64,000 nt of DNA from an uncultured Christensenellaceae bacterium (GCA_934373295.1 CAKROK010000001.1:1-64000), one strand, 5' to 3'; shown: positions 7,787 to 17,974, numbered from the stretch's first letter. The notes: generated by a model not told the origin, from the letters alone. Numbers and translations are program-made.

Positions 7787-9949
7787 ATGGATATTAATCG
7801 CATATGCTTTGGCTGCTTTAAGGAGAAAGAGCCGAATGAAAAATGCCCGTACTGCGGCTTTGACGAGACGGCGGAGCAGCCCTATCTCGCCCTGCCTCTG
7901 GGCGCAATACTCAACGGAAGGTATATTCTCGGCAAGGTTTTGGGCATAGGCGGGTTTGGCATAACCTACTTGGGCTATGACCTCACGCTTGAGATAAAGG
8001 TCGCTATAAAGGAATACATGCCCTCCGCACTCGCCACGCGCCATGCGGATAAATACACGCTCACGCTGACGGGACATGCGGAAAACGAGTATAAGAGCGG
8101 CATGGAGCGCTTTTTAGACGAGGCGCGCATACTCGCCAAGCTGCAAAATACTCCGAATATAGTGAGCGTTCAGAATTATTTTAAGGAGAACAACACCGCT
8201 TATTTTGTGATGGAATACGTCGACGGGATGAGCCTTAAAGACTATTTAAAGCAAAAGGGCGGCAAAATAGGCTTTGACGACGCCATGGGCATTTTAGAGC
8301 CCATCATGCGCGCGCTGGAGCAGGTCCATGCGCTGGGTCTGCTGCACCGCGACATAAGCCCGGATAACATCTATATAACCTCGAGCGGTCAAAGCCGTCT
8401 TTTGGATTTCGGTGCGGCGCGCTTTGCGACGGGCGGTACTAAGAGCGTCTCCGTAATATTAAAACATGGCTACGCTCCCGAGGAGCAGTATTCCAGCCAT
8501 GGCAATCAGGGCCCGTGGACGGACGTATACGCCATGGGCGCGACACTTTACCGCTGCATAACGGGCATACTCCCGCCGGATTCCATCGAGCGCATACACG
8601 CCGATACCTTAAAAAAGCCGAGTGAGCTGGGCGTGATTTTGAGTGAAAATGCCGATAACGCGATAATGAAGGCGCTTTCGCTAAAGACCGCCGAGAGATT
8701 TTCGAGCATGGGCGATTTTCGCTGCGCACTGCTTAATGGCGAAATCAATTCTGCCGAGGTATCAAAGACTGTATCGCAAACCGATATCTCTTCAAATAGT
8801 CCCAAAAAAAGCTCGCGCTTTTTGACTTATCTAAAGAAAAACCCCGCAATGATGTGGATATTGGGCGGAGGTCTGGTCGCGGTCATCGCGCTCATAATAA
8901 TACTTCCCCTCGCGCTCTCCCCCGTCAAAGAGGCGGACGACAAGCCCTCCCCCTCTCAAACCACCGCGCCGATAGAATCGACCCAGCCGACCGTCGCGCC
9001 CATCGCGCCGCAGCCGTCTGAAAATGCGCCCGCAGCGTCCGCCGAGCAGGACCTCGGCATATACAACGCGACAATAGCCATCCCCGCTAATTATACTCAG
9101 CAGGAAAACGCTTATAGCTATATAGACAAAGAAAATTCACGCCTGATCGCCCTGATGGACTATACATGGCGGTTAGACGTCCCCATTTACTCACTAAAGG
9201 ACATCGAAAACCACCACAAGGAGATAACCGATGCTATAATGCAGAAAATGGATCTCGGAGGGTCATACAGCATTATTACCGCGGGAGCGGATACCATAAA
9301 CGGCGTTGATGCATATCAAATCTATTCCACCGTCAAGGAAAACGACGAAACTGTGGATTTCCTCATCGAGGCGATAGACGGTAAAAACGACTTTGGCTGT
9401 TATATCCTCATCGGCTGCTATCCCTCCGGCGACAGCAATGCGCAGGAGGAGGTCTACGGCGCTATCAGTACGTTTACCAGCAAGGGCGCGATAGACATCT
9501 CATACGACGTCGTTTCAAATTCCTCCGCAGACCTCAAGCTGATATGCGACAAATCGCTCATCAAGGACTCCAAGAGCAGCGAATTTAAGCTGCCTAACGG
9601 AAAGTCAGGAACTGCCTTTATTCTCTATTTTTCAAGCGACACCGAGCAGTATATCGAGATAGAAAAGGGATATCCCGCAGGCGAAAACGCTAAGGAATGC
9701 ATGGACTACCTGCGCGGCATATGGAAAAAGGCGTCCGGCGCGACTTTGGAAAAGAAGGGCAAGCAGTCCGCGGGCGGCGTGGTTTGGAATACGCAGAATA
9801 TAAGCTATAACGGAAAGTCGGTCATTATCGCGACGGCGGATATCGATGGCGAGCCGTTTATAGTTGGAATGAACACGGATAAGGCCAATTCCGAGACCGC
9901 CGAGGCGCTGTTTGCGGACGTCATATCAACAGTGCGCCCGTTATCTTAA
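7787..9949 (+). CDS. Membrane Ser/Thr protein kinase with N-terminal zinc ribbon
   Basis: This 720-residue Hanks-type kinase starts at ATG 7787 (AAGGAG upstream). The frame is open back to 7694, but that would overlap the previous gene. A zinc ribbon (Cys7, Cys10, Cys20, Cys23) precedes the kinase domain (about 45-315): Gly-rich loop GIGGFG, Lys75 in VAIKEY, HRD (Asp189), DFG (Asp207) and APEEQY. The catalytic loop reads HRDISPDN, so the Lys usually found two residues after Asp is Ser. A TM helix (about 355-377) leads to a Pro/Ser/Thr-rich linker and an extracytoplasmic region of about 300 residues of unknown fold, probably a sensor. It is the writer of the FHA/PP2C operon. Confidence 0.9.
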   Translation: MDINRICFGCFKEKEPNEKCPYCGFDETAEQPYLALPLGAILNGRYILGKVLGIGGFGITYLGYDLTLEIKVAIKEYMPSALATRHADKYTLTLTGHAENEYKSGMERFLDEARILAKLQNTPNIVSVQNYFKENNTAYFVMEYVDGMSLKDYLKQKGGKIGFDDAMGILEPIMRALEQVHALGLLHRDISPDNIYITSSGQSRLLDFGAARFATGGTKSVSVILKHGYAPEEQYSSHGNQGPWTDVYAMGATLYRCITGILPPDSIERIHADTLKKPSELGVILSENADNAIMKALSLKTAERFSSMGDFRCALLNGEINSAEVSKTVSQTDISSNSPKKSSRFLTYLKKNPAMMWILGGGLVAVIALIIILPLALSPVKEADDKPSPSQTTAPIESTQPTVAPIAPQPSENAPAASAEQDLGIYNATIAIPANYTQQENAYSYIDKENSRLIALMDYTWRLDVPIYSLKDIENHHKEITDAIMQKMDLGGSYSIITAGADTINGVDAYQIYSTVKENDETVDFLIEAIDGKNDFGCYILIGCYPSGDSNAQEEVYGAISTFTSKGAIDISYDVVSNSSADLKLICDKSLIKDSKSSEFKLPNGKSGTAFILYFSSDTEQYIEIEKGYPAGENAKECMDYLRGIWKKASGATLEKKGKQSAGGVVWNTQNISYNGKSVIIATADIDGEPFIVGMNTDKANSETAEALFADVISTVRPLS

Positions 9950-9953
9950 AAAG

Positions 9954-10259
9954 ATGAGCAGCATTAAATACGACATACACTGCCCGCGCAGAATGGTGAT
10001 ATACGCCGTGTTTGACGTGTTGGATGAGCTGGGCGGCATATACGAGCAAAGCATTATAGGCGATATCAAGGCAAACGTAAGCCTTTTTAATCAGACGAGG
10101 GAATATGCTATCGCCGTGACCGAGCTTTCACCCGACTCATCCATACTTCATATAACACAAAAATGCCCGCCCGATGCATATTTGCAAGAGGATTCCATGT
10201 CGCTTAATCTCCTAGCGGACGATATCCTAAACTATATCGAGCGCGAAAAGATAATTTAA
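9954..10259 (+). CDS. Small protein of unknown function, last gene of signalling operon
   Basis: This 101-residue protein, starting MSSIKYDIHCPRRMVIYAVF, is not recognised. The ATG at 9954 lies 4 bp after the kinase stop, which implies translational coupling. It has no signal peptide or TM helix. The alternating hydrophobic pattern suggests a small alpha/beta domain. It is followed by a strong terminator that closes the operon. It may modulate the kinase, but this is inference from position only. Confidence 0.7.
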   Translation: MSSIKYDIHCPRRMVIYAVFDVLDELGGIYEQSIIGDIKANVSLFNQTREYAIAVTELSPDSSILHITQKCPPDAYLQEDSMSLNLLADDILNYIEREKII

Positions 10260-10263
10260 CTAA

Positions 10264-10299
10264 AAAAAGGACGATAGCTTTAATGCTTTCGTCCTTTTT
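10264..10299. terminator. Bidirectional terminator between signalling operon and polC
   Basis: An 11-bp stem (10264-10274 with 10289-10299) carries A and T tracts on its two sides, so it can end both the plus-strand operon and the minus-strand polC transcript. Confidence 0.85.
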
Positions 10300-10315
10300 G
10301 CTTTAATCTATCAGA

Positions 10316-13300
10316 TCAGAATAGGCATGTCTGCGCCGAATCGGGCAGTGAGCCGAAGCACCCCATCTCCTTCATCATCTCCGCGGTGCTCGCCGAGAGC
10401 TTAGCCTGCTTTCGCAGATCCTCAATGGAGTTATACTCGTTTTTCTCACAGACCTTCGCTAACTTTTCCGCGCCCTTTTCGCCCAGTTTGGGTATGCTCA
10501 GGAAAGGTATGCGCAGGTTGTTTCCCTCGACGACGAACTTCTTCGCGCAGCTCTTTGTGATGTCTATGGGCAAAAACGCGAATCCGCGCGCATACATCTC
10601 AAGCGCAATTTCGAGGTTTGTAAATAAGTCCTGCTCCGTCGCGGTGGCGGAATATCCCTTTGCCTCGATGGCAGCCATCTTGTTTAATATACTCTGCGTC
10701 CCGCCCAAAACGACCGTCGGGTCTATCGCGTCCACGCCTCTTACGGTAAAATATGTCGCGTAGTATTGAAGCGGATAATGCACCTTACAATACGCAATCC
10801 TCAGCGCCATGACGACGTATGCCACGGCGTGCGCCTTGGGGAACATGTACTTTATCTTTTTACACGAGTCGATGAACCACTCCTCGACGTTCGCCTCGCG
10901 CATCGCGGCCTCCTGCGCGGCCTGATTCTTCTCCTTGCCCTTTGCCCATTTGCCCTTTCTGACGCTCTCCATGGTGAAAAACGCCATCTTATGTTCCACG
11001 CCCTTTTTGACGAGATAGTTCATTATGTCGTCTCGCGTACAGATACAACCCATGAGGTTCGTCGTGCCCTCGGCTATGAGCTTTTCGGCGTTTCCCGACC
11101 ATACGTCCGTGCCGTGCGAAAGACCGGATATTCTTATGAGCTCCTCCATCGTGTGCGGCTTTGTGGAGACGAGCATGTTTCTGACAAAGCGCGTACCGAA
11201 CTCGGGAATGCCCAGCGTACCCACCTCAATGCCGCGTATCTGCTCGGGCTTTATGCCGAGCGCGTCCGTCGTGCTGAAAAGCGAAAGCGTCGCCTTATCG
11301 TTTAGCGGGATATGCTCCGCATCGAAATCCGGCTCGATGACCTCTATCAAATCCTGAAGCATCCTTATTACAGTGGGATTTTCGTGCGCGAGTATATCCA
11401 GCTTTACGACGACGTCATGCATCGAGTTGAAGTCAAAATGCGTCGTGGTGTATACCGAGTTTTTATCGTCCGCCGGCTTTTGTATCGCGGTAAATTCGTA
11501 GACCTCGCGCTCCTTGGGGATTATGACAAGTCCGCCGGGGTGTTGCCCCGTCGTGCGCTTGACGCCCTCACAGCCTGCGGCTATCCTCTGAATCTCCGCC
11601 TCGCTCGGCGTGATCCCTCTCTTTTCAAAGTACTTTCTCGCATATCCCGCCGCGGTTTTGTCCTTTACGCCGGAAATCGTGCCCGCCCTGTATACGTGCT
11701 TTTCGCCGAAAAGCTCGATAATAAACTTATGCGCATTTGGCTGATATACTCCTGAAAAGTTGAGGTCGATATCGGGGACCTTATCCGCATCAATTCCCAA
11801 AAACGTCTCAAACGGTATGTTATAGCCGTCTGAAATGTACTTTTCGCCGCATTCGGGGCAGATACCCTCGGGCATGTCCACGCCGCAGGTGTACTTCGGG
11901 TCGATGTTGAAGTCAGAGTGTCTGCAATTCGGGCAGACATAGTGCGGTGGGAGCGGGTTGACCTCCGAAATGCCCGCGGCGAACGCCGCCAGCGACGAGC
12001 CGACCGAGCCTCTCGAGCCGACGAGATAACCGTCATCATTTGACTTCTTGACGAGCTTCATCGCTATCCAGTAGAGTATTGCGTAGCCATTCCTGATTAT
12101 TGAATCCAGCTCCCTGTCCAGTCTCTTTTTGATGTGCTCGGGCATGGGGTCGCCGTATATCCTGTGCATCTTGTCATATGCCGCTTTTCGCAGATCGACA
12201 TCGGAATTGGGTATGGATGGCATCGCCGTCTCATTGGGGAAAAGCTGAATTTCATCCATCATATCCGCAATTTTGTTCGTGTTTGTCACGACGACCTCAA
12301 ATGCTGCCTCCTCGCCGAGGTATGAAAACTCGTTTAGCATCTCATCCGTGGTCTTGAAGTACAGCGGCGGCTGATCGTCGCAGTCTTTAAAGCCCATCGC
12401 ATCCTGAATGACCGCGCGAAACTGCGCATCCTTTGGGTCTAAAAAGTGGACGTCTCCCGTCGCGACAGTGAGCTTACCCATCTTCTTGCCCAGCTCATAG
12501 ATGAACTTGTTGCAGGAATCTATCTGCTCCCTATCCCTCGCGCGGCCCTCTCTCACGAGGAACTTGTTGTTGCCGTAGGGCTGTATTTCAAAATAGTCGT
12601 AAAAATCGGCTATTCTCTCAATCTCGCTTTGCGGCTTATGGTCAAAGACCGCCTGAAAAAGCTCTCCCTCACAGCACGCCGAGCCGATGATAAGCCCCTC
12701 GCGGTATTCGATTATCTTGCTCTTGGGCATCCTCGGCTTTTTATAAAAATAGTCGATGTGCGCCATGGAGACTAACTTATACAGGTTGACAAGTCCGGTC
12801 ATGTTCTTGGCATATATGACCGTGTGATACGTCTTTGCGCCGCGGATCCTGCTCTCGCTGTCCTCCGCGGTGTTGAGCGCGCTGAGAGAGTCCACTCCCC
12901 TCTCTTTAAGCTCGTCAAACATCTTTATTAAAATTTTAGCTGTACATTCCGCATCGTTTACCGCGCGATGATGCTTTAACGGTATTTTATAGTGATCGGC
13001 GAGCTTGTTTAGCTTATATGAACGAAGCTCGGGCAGGGCGATCTTCGCCACGGCTATGCTGTCAAGCGAATCGTTTTTAAACGAAAGCCCCAGCTCCTCG
13101 CATTTTTGTGAAACAAATCCCATATCGAAGCGCGAATTATGCGCGACTAACAGGCAATCGCCTATGTAATTTAAAAAGTCTGTCAGCGCAGACAACGTGT
13201 CCGGCGCGTCCGCTACCATCTCGTCCGTTATACCCGTCAATGCGACTATGTTTGCAGGTATGGGCATACCGGGGTTGACGAACGTCGCGAACGTGTCCAC

Positions 13301-14743
13301 GACCTTGCCCTCGCGAATCCTCACCGCGCCAATCTCCGTTATGCCGCAAAACGCCGGGTTTAGGCCGGTCGTCTCAATATCGAAAACTATGAATTCGCCG
13401 TCAAACGAAGATTCTTTTCCGTCATAGACGTTGCCGAAATCGTCCACCATGTACGCCTCGATGCCGTAGAGTATCTTGACGCCCGTGTCCTTTCCCGCGC
13501 CAAACGCCTCAGGGAACGCCTGAACCACGCCGTGGTCGGTAATGCCTATCGCCTTATGCCCCCAGGCTTTTGCGCGCGAAACATATCGCTTTGCGCTGCA
13601 AAGAGCGTCCTGCGCGGACATCGTCGTATGAAGATGCAGCTCGACGCGCTTAAACTCGCTTTCGTCCTTGACCTCTTTTTTAGGCACGGATATCATGTCC
13701 GCCACGCTGAACTGCATATCTCGCGCGAAGTCGTCGTAGTCGTATTTTCCGCGCACTCTAAAGCACGCGCCCGGCTTTATCATGTTGGCGTGTTCGTCGT
13801 GCTTTCCGCTCACAAATACCTTGAAGCTCAATGTATTCGTGTAATCCGTCATTGTGAACAGCACGCGCGTGTACATCCCGTCCTTGGGATAAGTCGCCTC
13901 TGCGGAGATGACCTCGCCCTCCACGACAGTCGTTATCTCCTTAGCTATCTCGTTCATGGCTATCGGCTCGCCCGTAAACTCGTCGCCGAACACCGCGTTT
14001 CCCGTATATGCAGCGCGTTTGCGGCGTCCGCGCGATGCAGCAAAATTCTGCTTTTGCGGGGGCGCGTATGCGGGCGCAGGCGGGGGCGGCGCCTGCCTCA
14101 TGACGGGCGGCTCGGCGGACATGGGCGCGTCGTCCCAGGGGAGGTCCTCCGGCGCAGCCTTCGCGGCCTTGGGCGCGCTTTCGTTATGCGCCTTATTAAG
14201 CGCGTTCGCTTGCTTCAAGCGCTCGCGGTATTCCTTTCGCTCCGCATCATAGGATGAAGCGTCCCCCGCCTCGTCTATCAGCTCGCGTATCGCGATATCC
14301 ATATCAAAACAATACGAAAACAGGTTTTCTATCCTCTCGGGCAGTCCAAAAGAGCGGAAAACCTCCGCCGCCATTTCTTTTTTAAACGTTATGTCTATGA
14401 ATTTTCCGTCAATATCCAGCTTCGCGTCATTTAAAAAAGGCTGAATAGCAGCCTCCTCCTGAATAAGCGAGTCGATAAACGTCTTTTTAAAGAGCTCCTC
14501 GTCATCTTTAAGCCGGTCGTTCGGCTGAATGAGTATGACATCCAGCCTGCCCGAAAGCTCGTTTAACTCCTTTACGACGTAATTTTCGAGTATTTGTGCG
14601 CGCCCCGGCTTTTGCAGCTTATCCGACCTTAAAATGAGGACGTATTTCCCGCGCTTTCGCGAAAATCCGAAGCGCTCAAACGTCAGTCCCTTGAATTTCT
14701 CGCCCGCAACGAGCGCCCGTATGCTTTCCTCTGCCTTTGACAT
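10316..14743 (-). CDS. polC: DNA polymerase III alpha subunit, Gram-positive PolC type
   Basis: This 1475-residue replicative polymerase is of the PolC type, close to the usual 1,440 residues. The order is an N-terminal region, an OB fold (about 265-355), a PHP domain beginning at ELHLHTTMS (about 368), an inserted DnaQ-like 3'-5' exonuclease with FDIETTG (about 453), the rest of PHP, then the polymerase core with the catalytic PDIDLNFSG (about 990) and a C-terminal helix-hairpin-helix region. A Cys-rich zinc motif (CPNCRHSDF ... CPECGEKY) lies just before the core. It is the last gene of the frr-polC cluster and overlaps ispG by 1 bp (TAATG). PolC is diagnostic of Firmicutes and relatives. 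Confidence 0.97.
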   Translation of the reverse strand: MSKAEESIRALVAGEKFKGLTFERFGFSRKRGKYVLILRSDKLQKPGRAQILENYVVKELNELSGRLDVILIQPNDRLKDDEELFKKTFIDSLIQEEAAIQPFLNDAKLDIDGKFIDITFKKEMAAEVFRSFGLPERIENLFSYCFDMDIAIRELIDEAGDASSYDAERKEYRERLKQANALNKAHNESAPKAAKAAPEDLPWDDAPMSAEPPVMRQAPPPPAPAYAPPQKQNFAASRGRRKRAAYTGNAVFGDEFTGEPIAMNEIAKEITTVVEGEVISAEATYPKDGMYTRVLFTMTDYTNTLSFKVFVSGKHDEHANMIKPGACFRVRGKYDYDDFARDMQFSVADMISVPKKEVKDESEFKRVELHLHTTMSAQDALCSAKRYVSRAKAWGHKAIGITDHGVVQAFPEAFGAGKDTGVKILYGIEAYMVDDFGNVYDGKESSFDGEFIVFDIETTGLNPAFCGITEIGAVRIREGKVVDTFATFVNPGMPIPANIVALTGITDEMVADAPDTLSALTDFLNYIGDCLLVAHNSRFDMGFVSQKCEELGLSFKNDSLDSIAVAKIALPELRSYKLNKLADHYKIPLKHHRAVNDAECTAKILIKMFDELKERGVDSLSALNTAEDSESRIRGAKTYHTVIYAKNMTGLVNLYKLVSMAHIDYFYKKPRMPKSKIIEYREGLIIGSACCEGELFQAVFDHKPQSEIERIADFYDYFEIQPYGNNKFLVREGRARDREQIDSCNKFIYELGKKMGKLTVATGDVHFLDPKDAQFRAVIQDAMGFKDCDDQPPLYFKTTDEMLNEFSYLGEEAAFEVVVTNTNKIADMMDEIQLFPNETAMPSIPNSDVDLRKAAYDKMHRIYGDPMPEHIKKRLDRELDSIIRNGYAILYWIAMKLVKKSNDDGYLVGSRGSVGSSLAAFAAGISEVNPLPPHYVCPNCRHSDFNIDPKYTCGVDMPEGICPECGEKYISDGYNIPFETFLGIDADKVPDIDLNFSGVYQPNAHKFIIELFGEKHVYRAGTISGVKDKTAAGYARKYFEKRGITPSEAEIQRIAAGCEGVKRTTGQHPGGLVIIPKEREVYEFTAIQKPADDKNSVYTTTHFDFNSMHDVVVKLDILAHENPTVIRMLQDLIEVIEPDFDAEHIPLNDKATLSLFSTTDALGIKPEQIRGIEVGTLGIPEFGTRFVRNMLVSTKPHTMEELIRISGLSHGTDVWSGNAEKLIAEGTTNLMGCICTRDDIMNYLVKKGVEHKMAFFTMESVRKGKWAKGKEKNQAAQEAAMREANVEEWFIDSCKKIKYMFPKAHAVAYVVMALRIAYCKVHYPLQYYATYFTVRGVDAIDPTVVLGGTQSILNKMAAIEAKGYSATATEQDLFTNLEIALEMYARGFAFLPIDITKSCAKKFVVEGNNLRIPFLSIPKLGEKGAEKLAKVCEKNEYNSIEDLRKQAKLSASTAEMMKEMGCFGSLPDSAQTCLF

Positions 14744-15771
14744 TACCTTACCATCTCTTCTATATTATCCATGAGCGCGTCTATCAGCTTGTCCTCGGGA
14801 TATTTCCCCAAAAACTCGCCCTTTTTGAAGAGCACGCCCACTCCGTCGCCGCCCGCTATTCCGATGTCGGCGTCCTTTGCCTCGCCCGGACCGTTCACGA
14901 CGCAGCCCATCACGGCGATTTTGATGTTTTTGTCTATGTGACTTGTGCGCCGCTCGACCTCTTTTGCGAGCTTTTCAATATCTATCCTTGTGCGCGCGCA
15001 TGTCGGGCAGGCTATCACCTCACAGCCGAACGCCCGCACGCCGCTGTATCTCAAAATATCCTTTGCCAGCGCGATCTCGCTCACCGGGTCGCCCGTGACG
15101 GACGCACGGATGGTGTCGCCTATGCCGTCTATTAACAGTGCGCCTATGCCGATTGAGGATTTCACCATGGAGCTGTTGAGCGTCCCCGCCTCCGTCACGC
15201 CGAGATGCAGCGGATAATCGCGCAACGCGCTCATCTTTCTGTATGCCGCGACGGTCTGCGCCACGTCAGAGGATTTCAGCGATACGACTATGTCATAAAA
15301 CCCCTGTTTTTCTAACAGCTCGATGTTTTCAAGCGCGCTTTTCACGAGCGCCTCCGTCCTGTCTCCCGACGAGTCCTTTAGCGAACCCGTATTCGCGCCC
15401 ACGCGTATGGGAACGCCGTGCATCCTCGCCGCGTCTGCGACGGCGGCTATCCTGCGCTCATCGCCTATATTTCCCGGATTTATGCGCACCTTATCCGCAC
15501 CCGCCTCGATGGCGGCTATGGCGATCTTATAGTCAAAGTGAACATCCGCGACTATCGGAACATCCACTCTGTCCTTTATGTTTTTAATGTTTTTCGCCGC
15601 GTCCACGTCATATGCCGCAAGGCGCACTATCTCACAGCCCGCGCCGCATAGCGCTGAAATCTGCGCGCATACGGCGTCCGTGTTCTTGGTGTCCGCGGTC
15701 GTCATGGACTGTATCGCAACGGGCGCTCCCCCGCCTATCTCGACATTTCCTATTTTAACTCTTCTCGTCAT
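14743..15771 (-). CDS. ispG: 4-hydroxy-3-methylbut-2-enyl diphosphate synthase (IspG/GcpE)
   Basis: This 342-residue iron-sulfur enzyme catalyses the sixth (penultimate) step of the non-mevalonate isoprenoid pathway, making HMBPP from the cyclic diphosphate MEcPP. The [4Fe-4S] cysteines sit in ACPTCART and MGCVVNGPGE, both family signatures, and the N-terminal GGGAPVAIQSMT stretch is conserved. It overlaps rseP (ATGA-type) and polC, so the three are translationally coupled. Together with dxr two genes upstream it shows that the organism uses the MEP pathway. Confidence 0.96.
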   Translation of the reverse strand: MTRRVKIGNVEIGGGAPVAIQSMTTADTKNTDAVCAQISALCGAGCEIVRLAAYDVDAAKNIKNIKDRVDVPIVADVHFDYKIAIAAIEAGADKVRINPGNIGDERRIAAVADAARMHGVPIRVGANTGSLKDSSGDRTEALVKSALENIELLEKQGFYDIVVSLKSSDVAQTVAAYRKMSALRDYPLHLGVTEAGTLNSSMVKSSIGIGALLIDGIGDTIRASVTGDPVSEIALAKDILRYSGVRAFGCEVIACPTCARTRIDIEKLAKEVERRTSHIDKNIKIAVMGCVVNGPGEAKDADIGIAGGDGVGVLFKKGEFLGKYPEDKLIDALMDNIEEMVR

Positions 15772-16793
15772 CCCTTTATCAATCTGAACACGTCCTGGAA
15801 GGTGAGCAGTATCATGAGGCCGAACAGCAAGATCAGCCCCGCAAAATTGACATATCCCTCGACCTTTCTGGAAACGGGCTTTCTCCTTATCTTTTCAATT
15901 ATTATAAACACGAGCCTTCCGCCATCCAGCGCGGGGAAGGGCAGCAGGTTGAATATGCCGAGATTTAGGCTCAAAAGCGACGCAAGCCTTAAAATATTTT
16001 CAAAGCTGCCCGTCTTTACCGTCTCGCCCACCGCCTGCGTCATGCCCACAATGCCCGATAATTGGGATGCGTCAAGATGCTTTAGAGAGTCAAACAGCAC
16101 GCTCAGCATCTGCCATGTGAACAGGAATATCCACTTAAAGCTCAATATGAACGCCTCAAAAAAACCAAACGTCTTTCGCGCCAGCCCCAGCGAAACGCCC
16201 ATCATCCTGCCGTTTTCACTCTCGACCGTGTCCACTCCCATCGTTTTAAGCTCGCCGTCTCTTTCGACGGTTATCTCAACATGCTCGGAGGTCGAAATTA
16301 TGTCGCGCTGTAGGTAGAATTCGGAATAAAAGTCGATGTGCGAGCCGTTTATGCCCGCTATTACGTCGCCCTCCCTAATTCCCGCTGTCTGCGCGGGCGA
16401 GCCGTCCTCGACCTTCGCTATCGTCACGGCATAATCGCCATAGCAGGACAGCGCAATAACGGCTATCAGAACAGCCAATAAAATGTTCATCACAGGCCCA
16501 GCCAAAATCGTCAAAAAGCGCCTGCCTATGGGCGCGTTGTTAAACGCCAGCGGGTCGTCGGGGATTTCATCATCTTCGCCGTGGAACTGTACGTATCCGC
16601 CCAGCGGCAGCCACCTCAGCGATATCTTTATCCCGTTTTTGACCTTGCTTATTATCTTTGGCCCGAAGCCTACAGAAAACTCGTTTACCTTTATCCCGCT
16701 CTTATATCCCACTATGAAATGCCCGAACTCGTGCAAAATCACGAGGAACATCAACAGCAGAAGCGTATATATTATTGTAAGTATCCAGTCCAT
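15768..16793 (-). CDS. rseP: RIP metalloprotease RseP (site-2 protease)
   Basis: This 341-residue membrane zinc protease performs intramembrane proteolysis of anti-sigma factors and cleared signal peptides. The zinc-binding HEFGH motif lies in the first TM helix (about 20-25), a PDZ domain is in the middle (about 120-190), and the second catalytic motif NLLPFPALDGGRL is near residue 280. The position between dxr and ispG is standard for Firmicutes. A GGGGG-type ribosome binding site precedes the ATG. Confidence 0.95.
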   Translation of the reverse strand: MDWILTIIYTLLLLMFLVILHEFGHFIVGYKSGIKVNEFSVGFGPKIISKVKNGIKISLRWLPLGGYVQFHGEDDEIPDDPLAFNNAPIGRRFLTILAGPVMNILLAVLIAVIALSCYGDYAVTIAKVEDGSPAQTAGIREGDVIAGINGSHIDFYSEFYLQRDIISTSEHVEITVERDGELKTMGVDTVESENGRMMGVSLGLARKTFGFFEAFILSFKWIFLFTWQMLSVLFDSLKHLDASQLSGIVGMTQAVGETVKTGSFENILRLASLLSLNLGIFNLLPFPALDGGRLVFIIIEKIRRKPVSRKVEGYVNFAGLILLFGLMILLTFQDVFRLIKG

Positions 16794-16816
16794 CGAGATA
16801 CCCCCTGACTATTTTT

Positions 16817-17965
16817 TTACAGCGTCAAACCGCCCGCGCAAAAGCTCCTTATCTCCCTATCCGCCTCATAAATATCCTCAAAGCTGTTTACTTTAAGGTC
16901 TGAAAATCTCACCATAGCCCGCTCAATGACCTTGGGGATATCGGAAAATCCGATCTTATCCTTTAAAAACCAATCCACGGCGAACTCATTCGCACAGTTT
17001 AATACGAGCTGGAGCGCGCCCCCGTCCGCGATAGCCTCATACGCCAGCGCAAGACATGGGAATTTTCGCATATCCGCCCTTTCGAAATGCAGTGATGACA
17101 CCTTGAACAGATCCAGCCTATCCACCACGCGAGTGTTTCTCTCGGGGTAGTTTAATGCGTATTCTATGGGCAGTCTCATGTCCGGCGCACCTAACTGCGC
17201 CATGACCGCCCCGTCTTTATACTCGACCGCGGAGTGAACGACGCTTTCGGGATGCACTACCACGGTTATCTTGGACGCATGGATGTCAAACAGCCAGCGC
17301 GTCTCCATAATCTCCAGTCCCTTGTTCATCATCGTGGCGGAGTCTATGGTTATCTTCTGCCCCATCGTCCACGTAGGATGCTTGAGCGCCATCTCTTTAG
17401 TAATGTCCTTCATCTGCTCTAAGGCAAACGACCTGAACGGCCCGCCGGACGCCGTCAAAAGGATCCTTTCCACGTCATTTATATCATTCCCGCGCAGGCA
17501 TTGAAATATAGCCGAAAGCTCGCTATCCACGGGGAGAACGGGCGTGCGCGTATCGTCCATCAATTTCCTCGCGACGGCGCCGCCGCAGACCATAGCCTCC
17601 TTTGACGCGAGCGCGACGGGTATGCCGTTTTTAAGGCAGTATTCAAAAGCGGGCAATGCCGCAATGCCCAAAATCGAGAGCAGGACGATATCCGCCCCCT
17701 CACATGCGCACAAAATGCCCTCCTTGCCGTAAAACACCTGCGTATCCTCGGGCAGCTCGTTTTCATCCAATAAAACCGAGCCGGAAAAGCCTATGCGCTG
17801 CGGCTTAAACTCCGCGGCAAGCTCATAGACGTCCCTTATGCGCGAATGTGCAGTCATCGAATATACGCAAAAACGGTCGCTCATCTGAGAGATCACGTCA
17901 AGCGCCTGTCTCCCGACAGAGCCGGTGCAGCCCAGCACAGCGACCTTTTTCCTCTTAGATTGCAT
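16817..17965 (-). CDS. dxr: 1-deoxy-D-xylulose 5-phosphate reductoisomerase
   Basis: This 382-residue NADPH-dependent enzyme converts DXP to MEP, the committed step of the MEP isoprenoid pathway. The N-terminal Rossmann motif VLGCTGSVGRQ is clear, as are the substrate/metal motifs ALASKEAMV, VDSELSAIFQ, TASGGPFR and the NKGLEIMET segment. It lies between cdsA and rseP with short gaps, in the conserved Firmicute order. Confidence 0.96.
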   Translation of the reverse strand: MQSKRKKVAVLGCTGSVGRQALDVISQMSDRFCVYSMTAHSRIRDVYELAAEFKPQRIGFSGSVLLDENELPEDTQVFYGKEGILCACEGADIVLLSILGIAALPAFEYCLKNGIPVALASKEAMVCGGAVARKLMDDTRTPVLPVDSELSAIFQCLRGNDINDVERILLTASGGPFRSFALEQMKDITKEMALKHPTWTMGQKITIDSATMMNKGLEIMETRWLFDIHASKITVVVHPESVVHSAVEYKDGAVMAQLGAPDMRLPIEYALNYPERNTRVVDRLDLFKVSSLHFERADMRKFPCLALAYEAIADGGALQLVLNCANEFAVDWFLKDKIGFSDIPKVIERAMVRFSDLKVNSFEDIYEADREIRSFCAGGLTL

Positions 17966-17974
17966 ATTGTTCCC

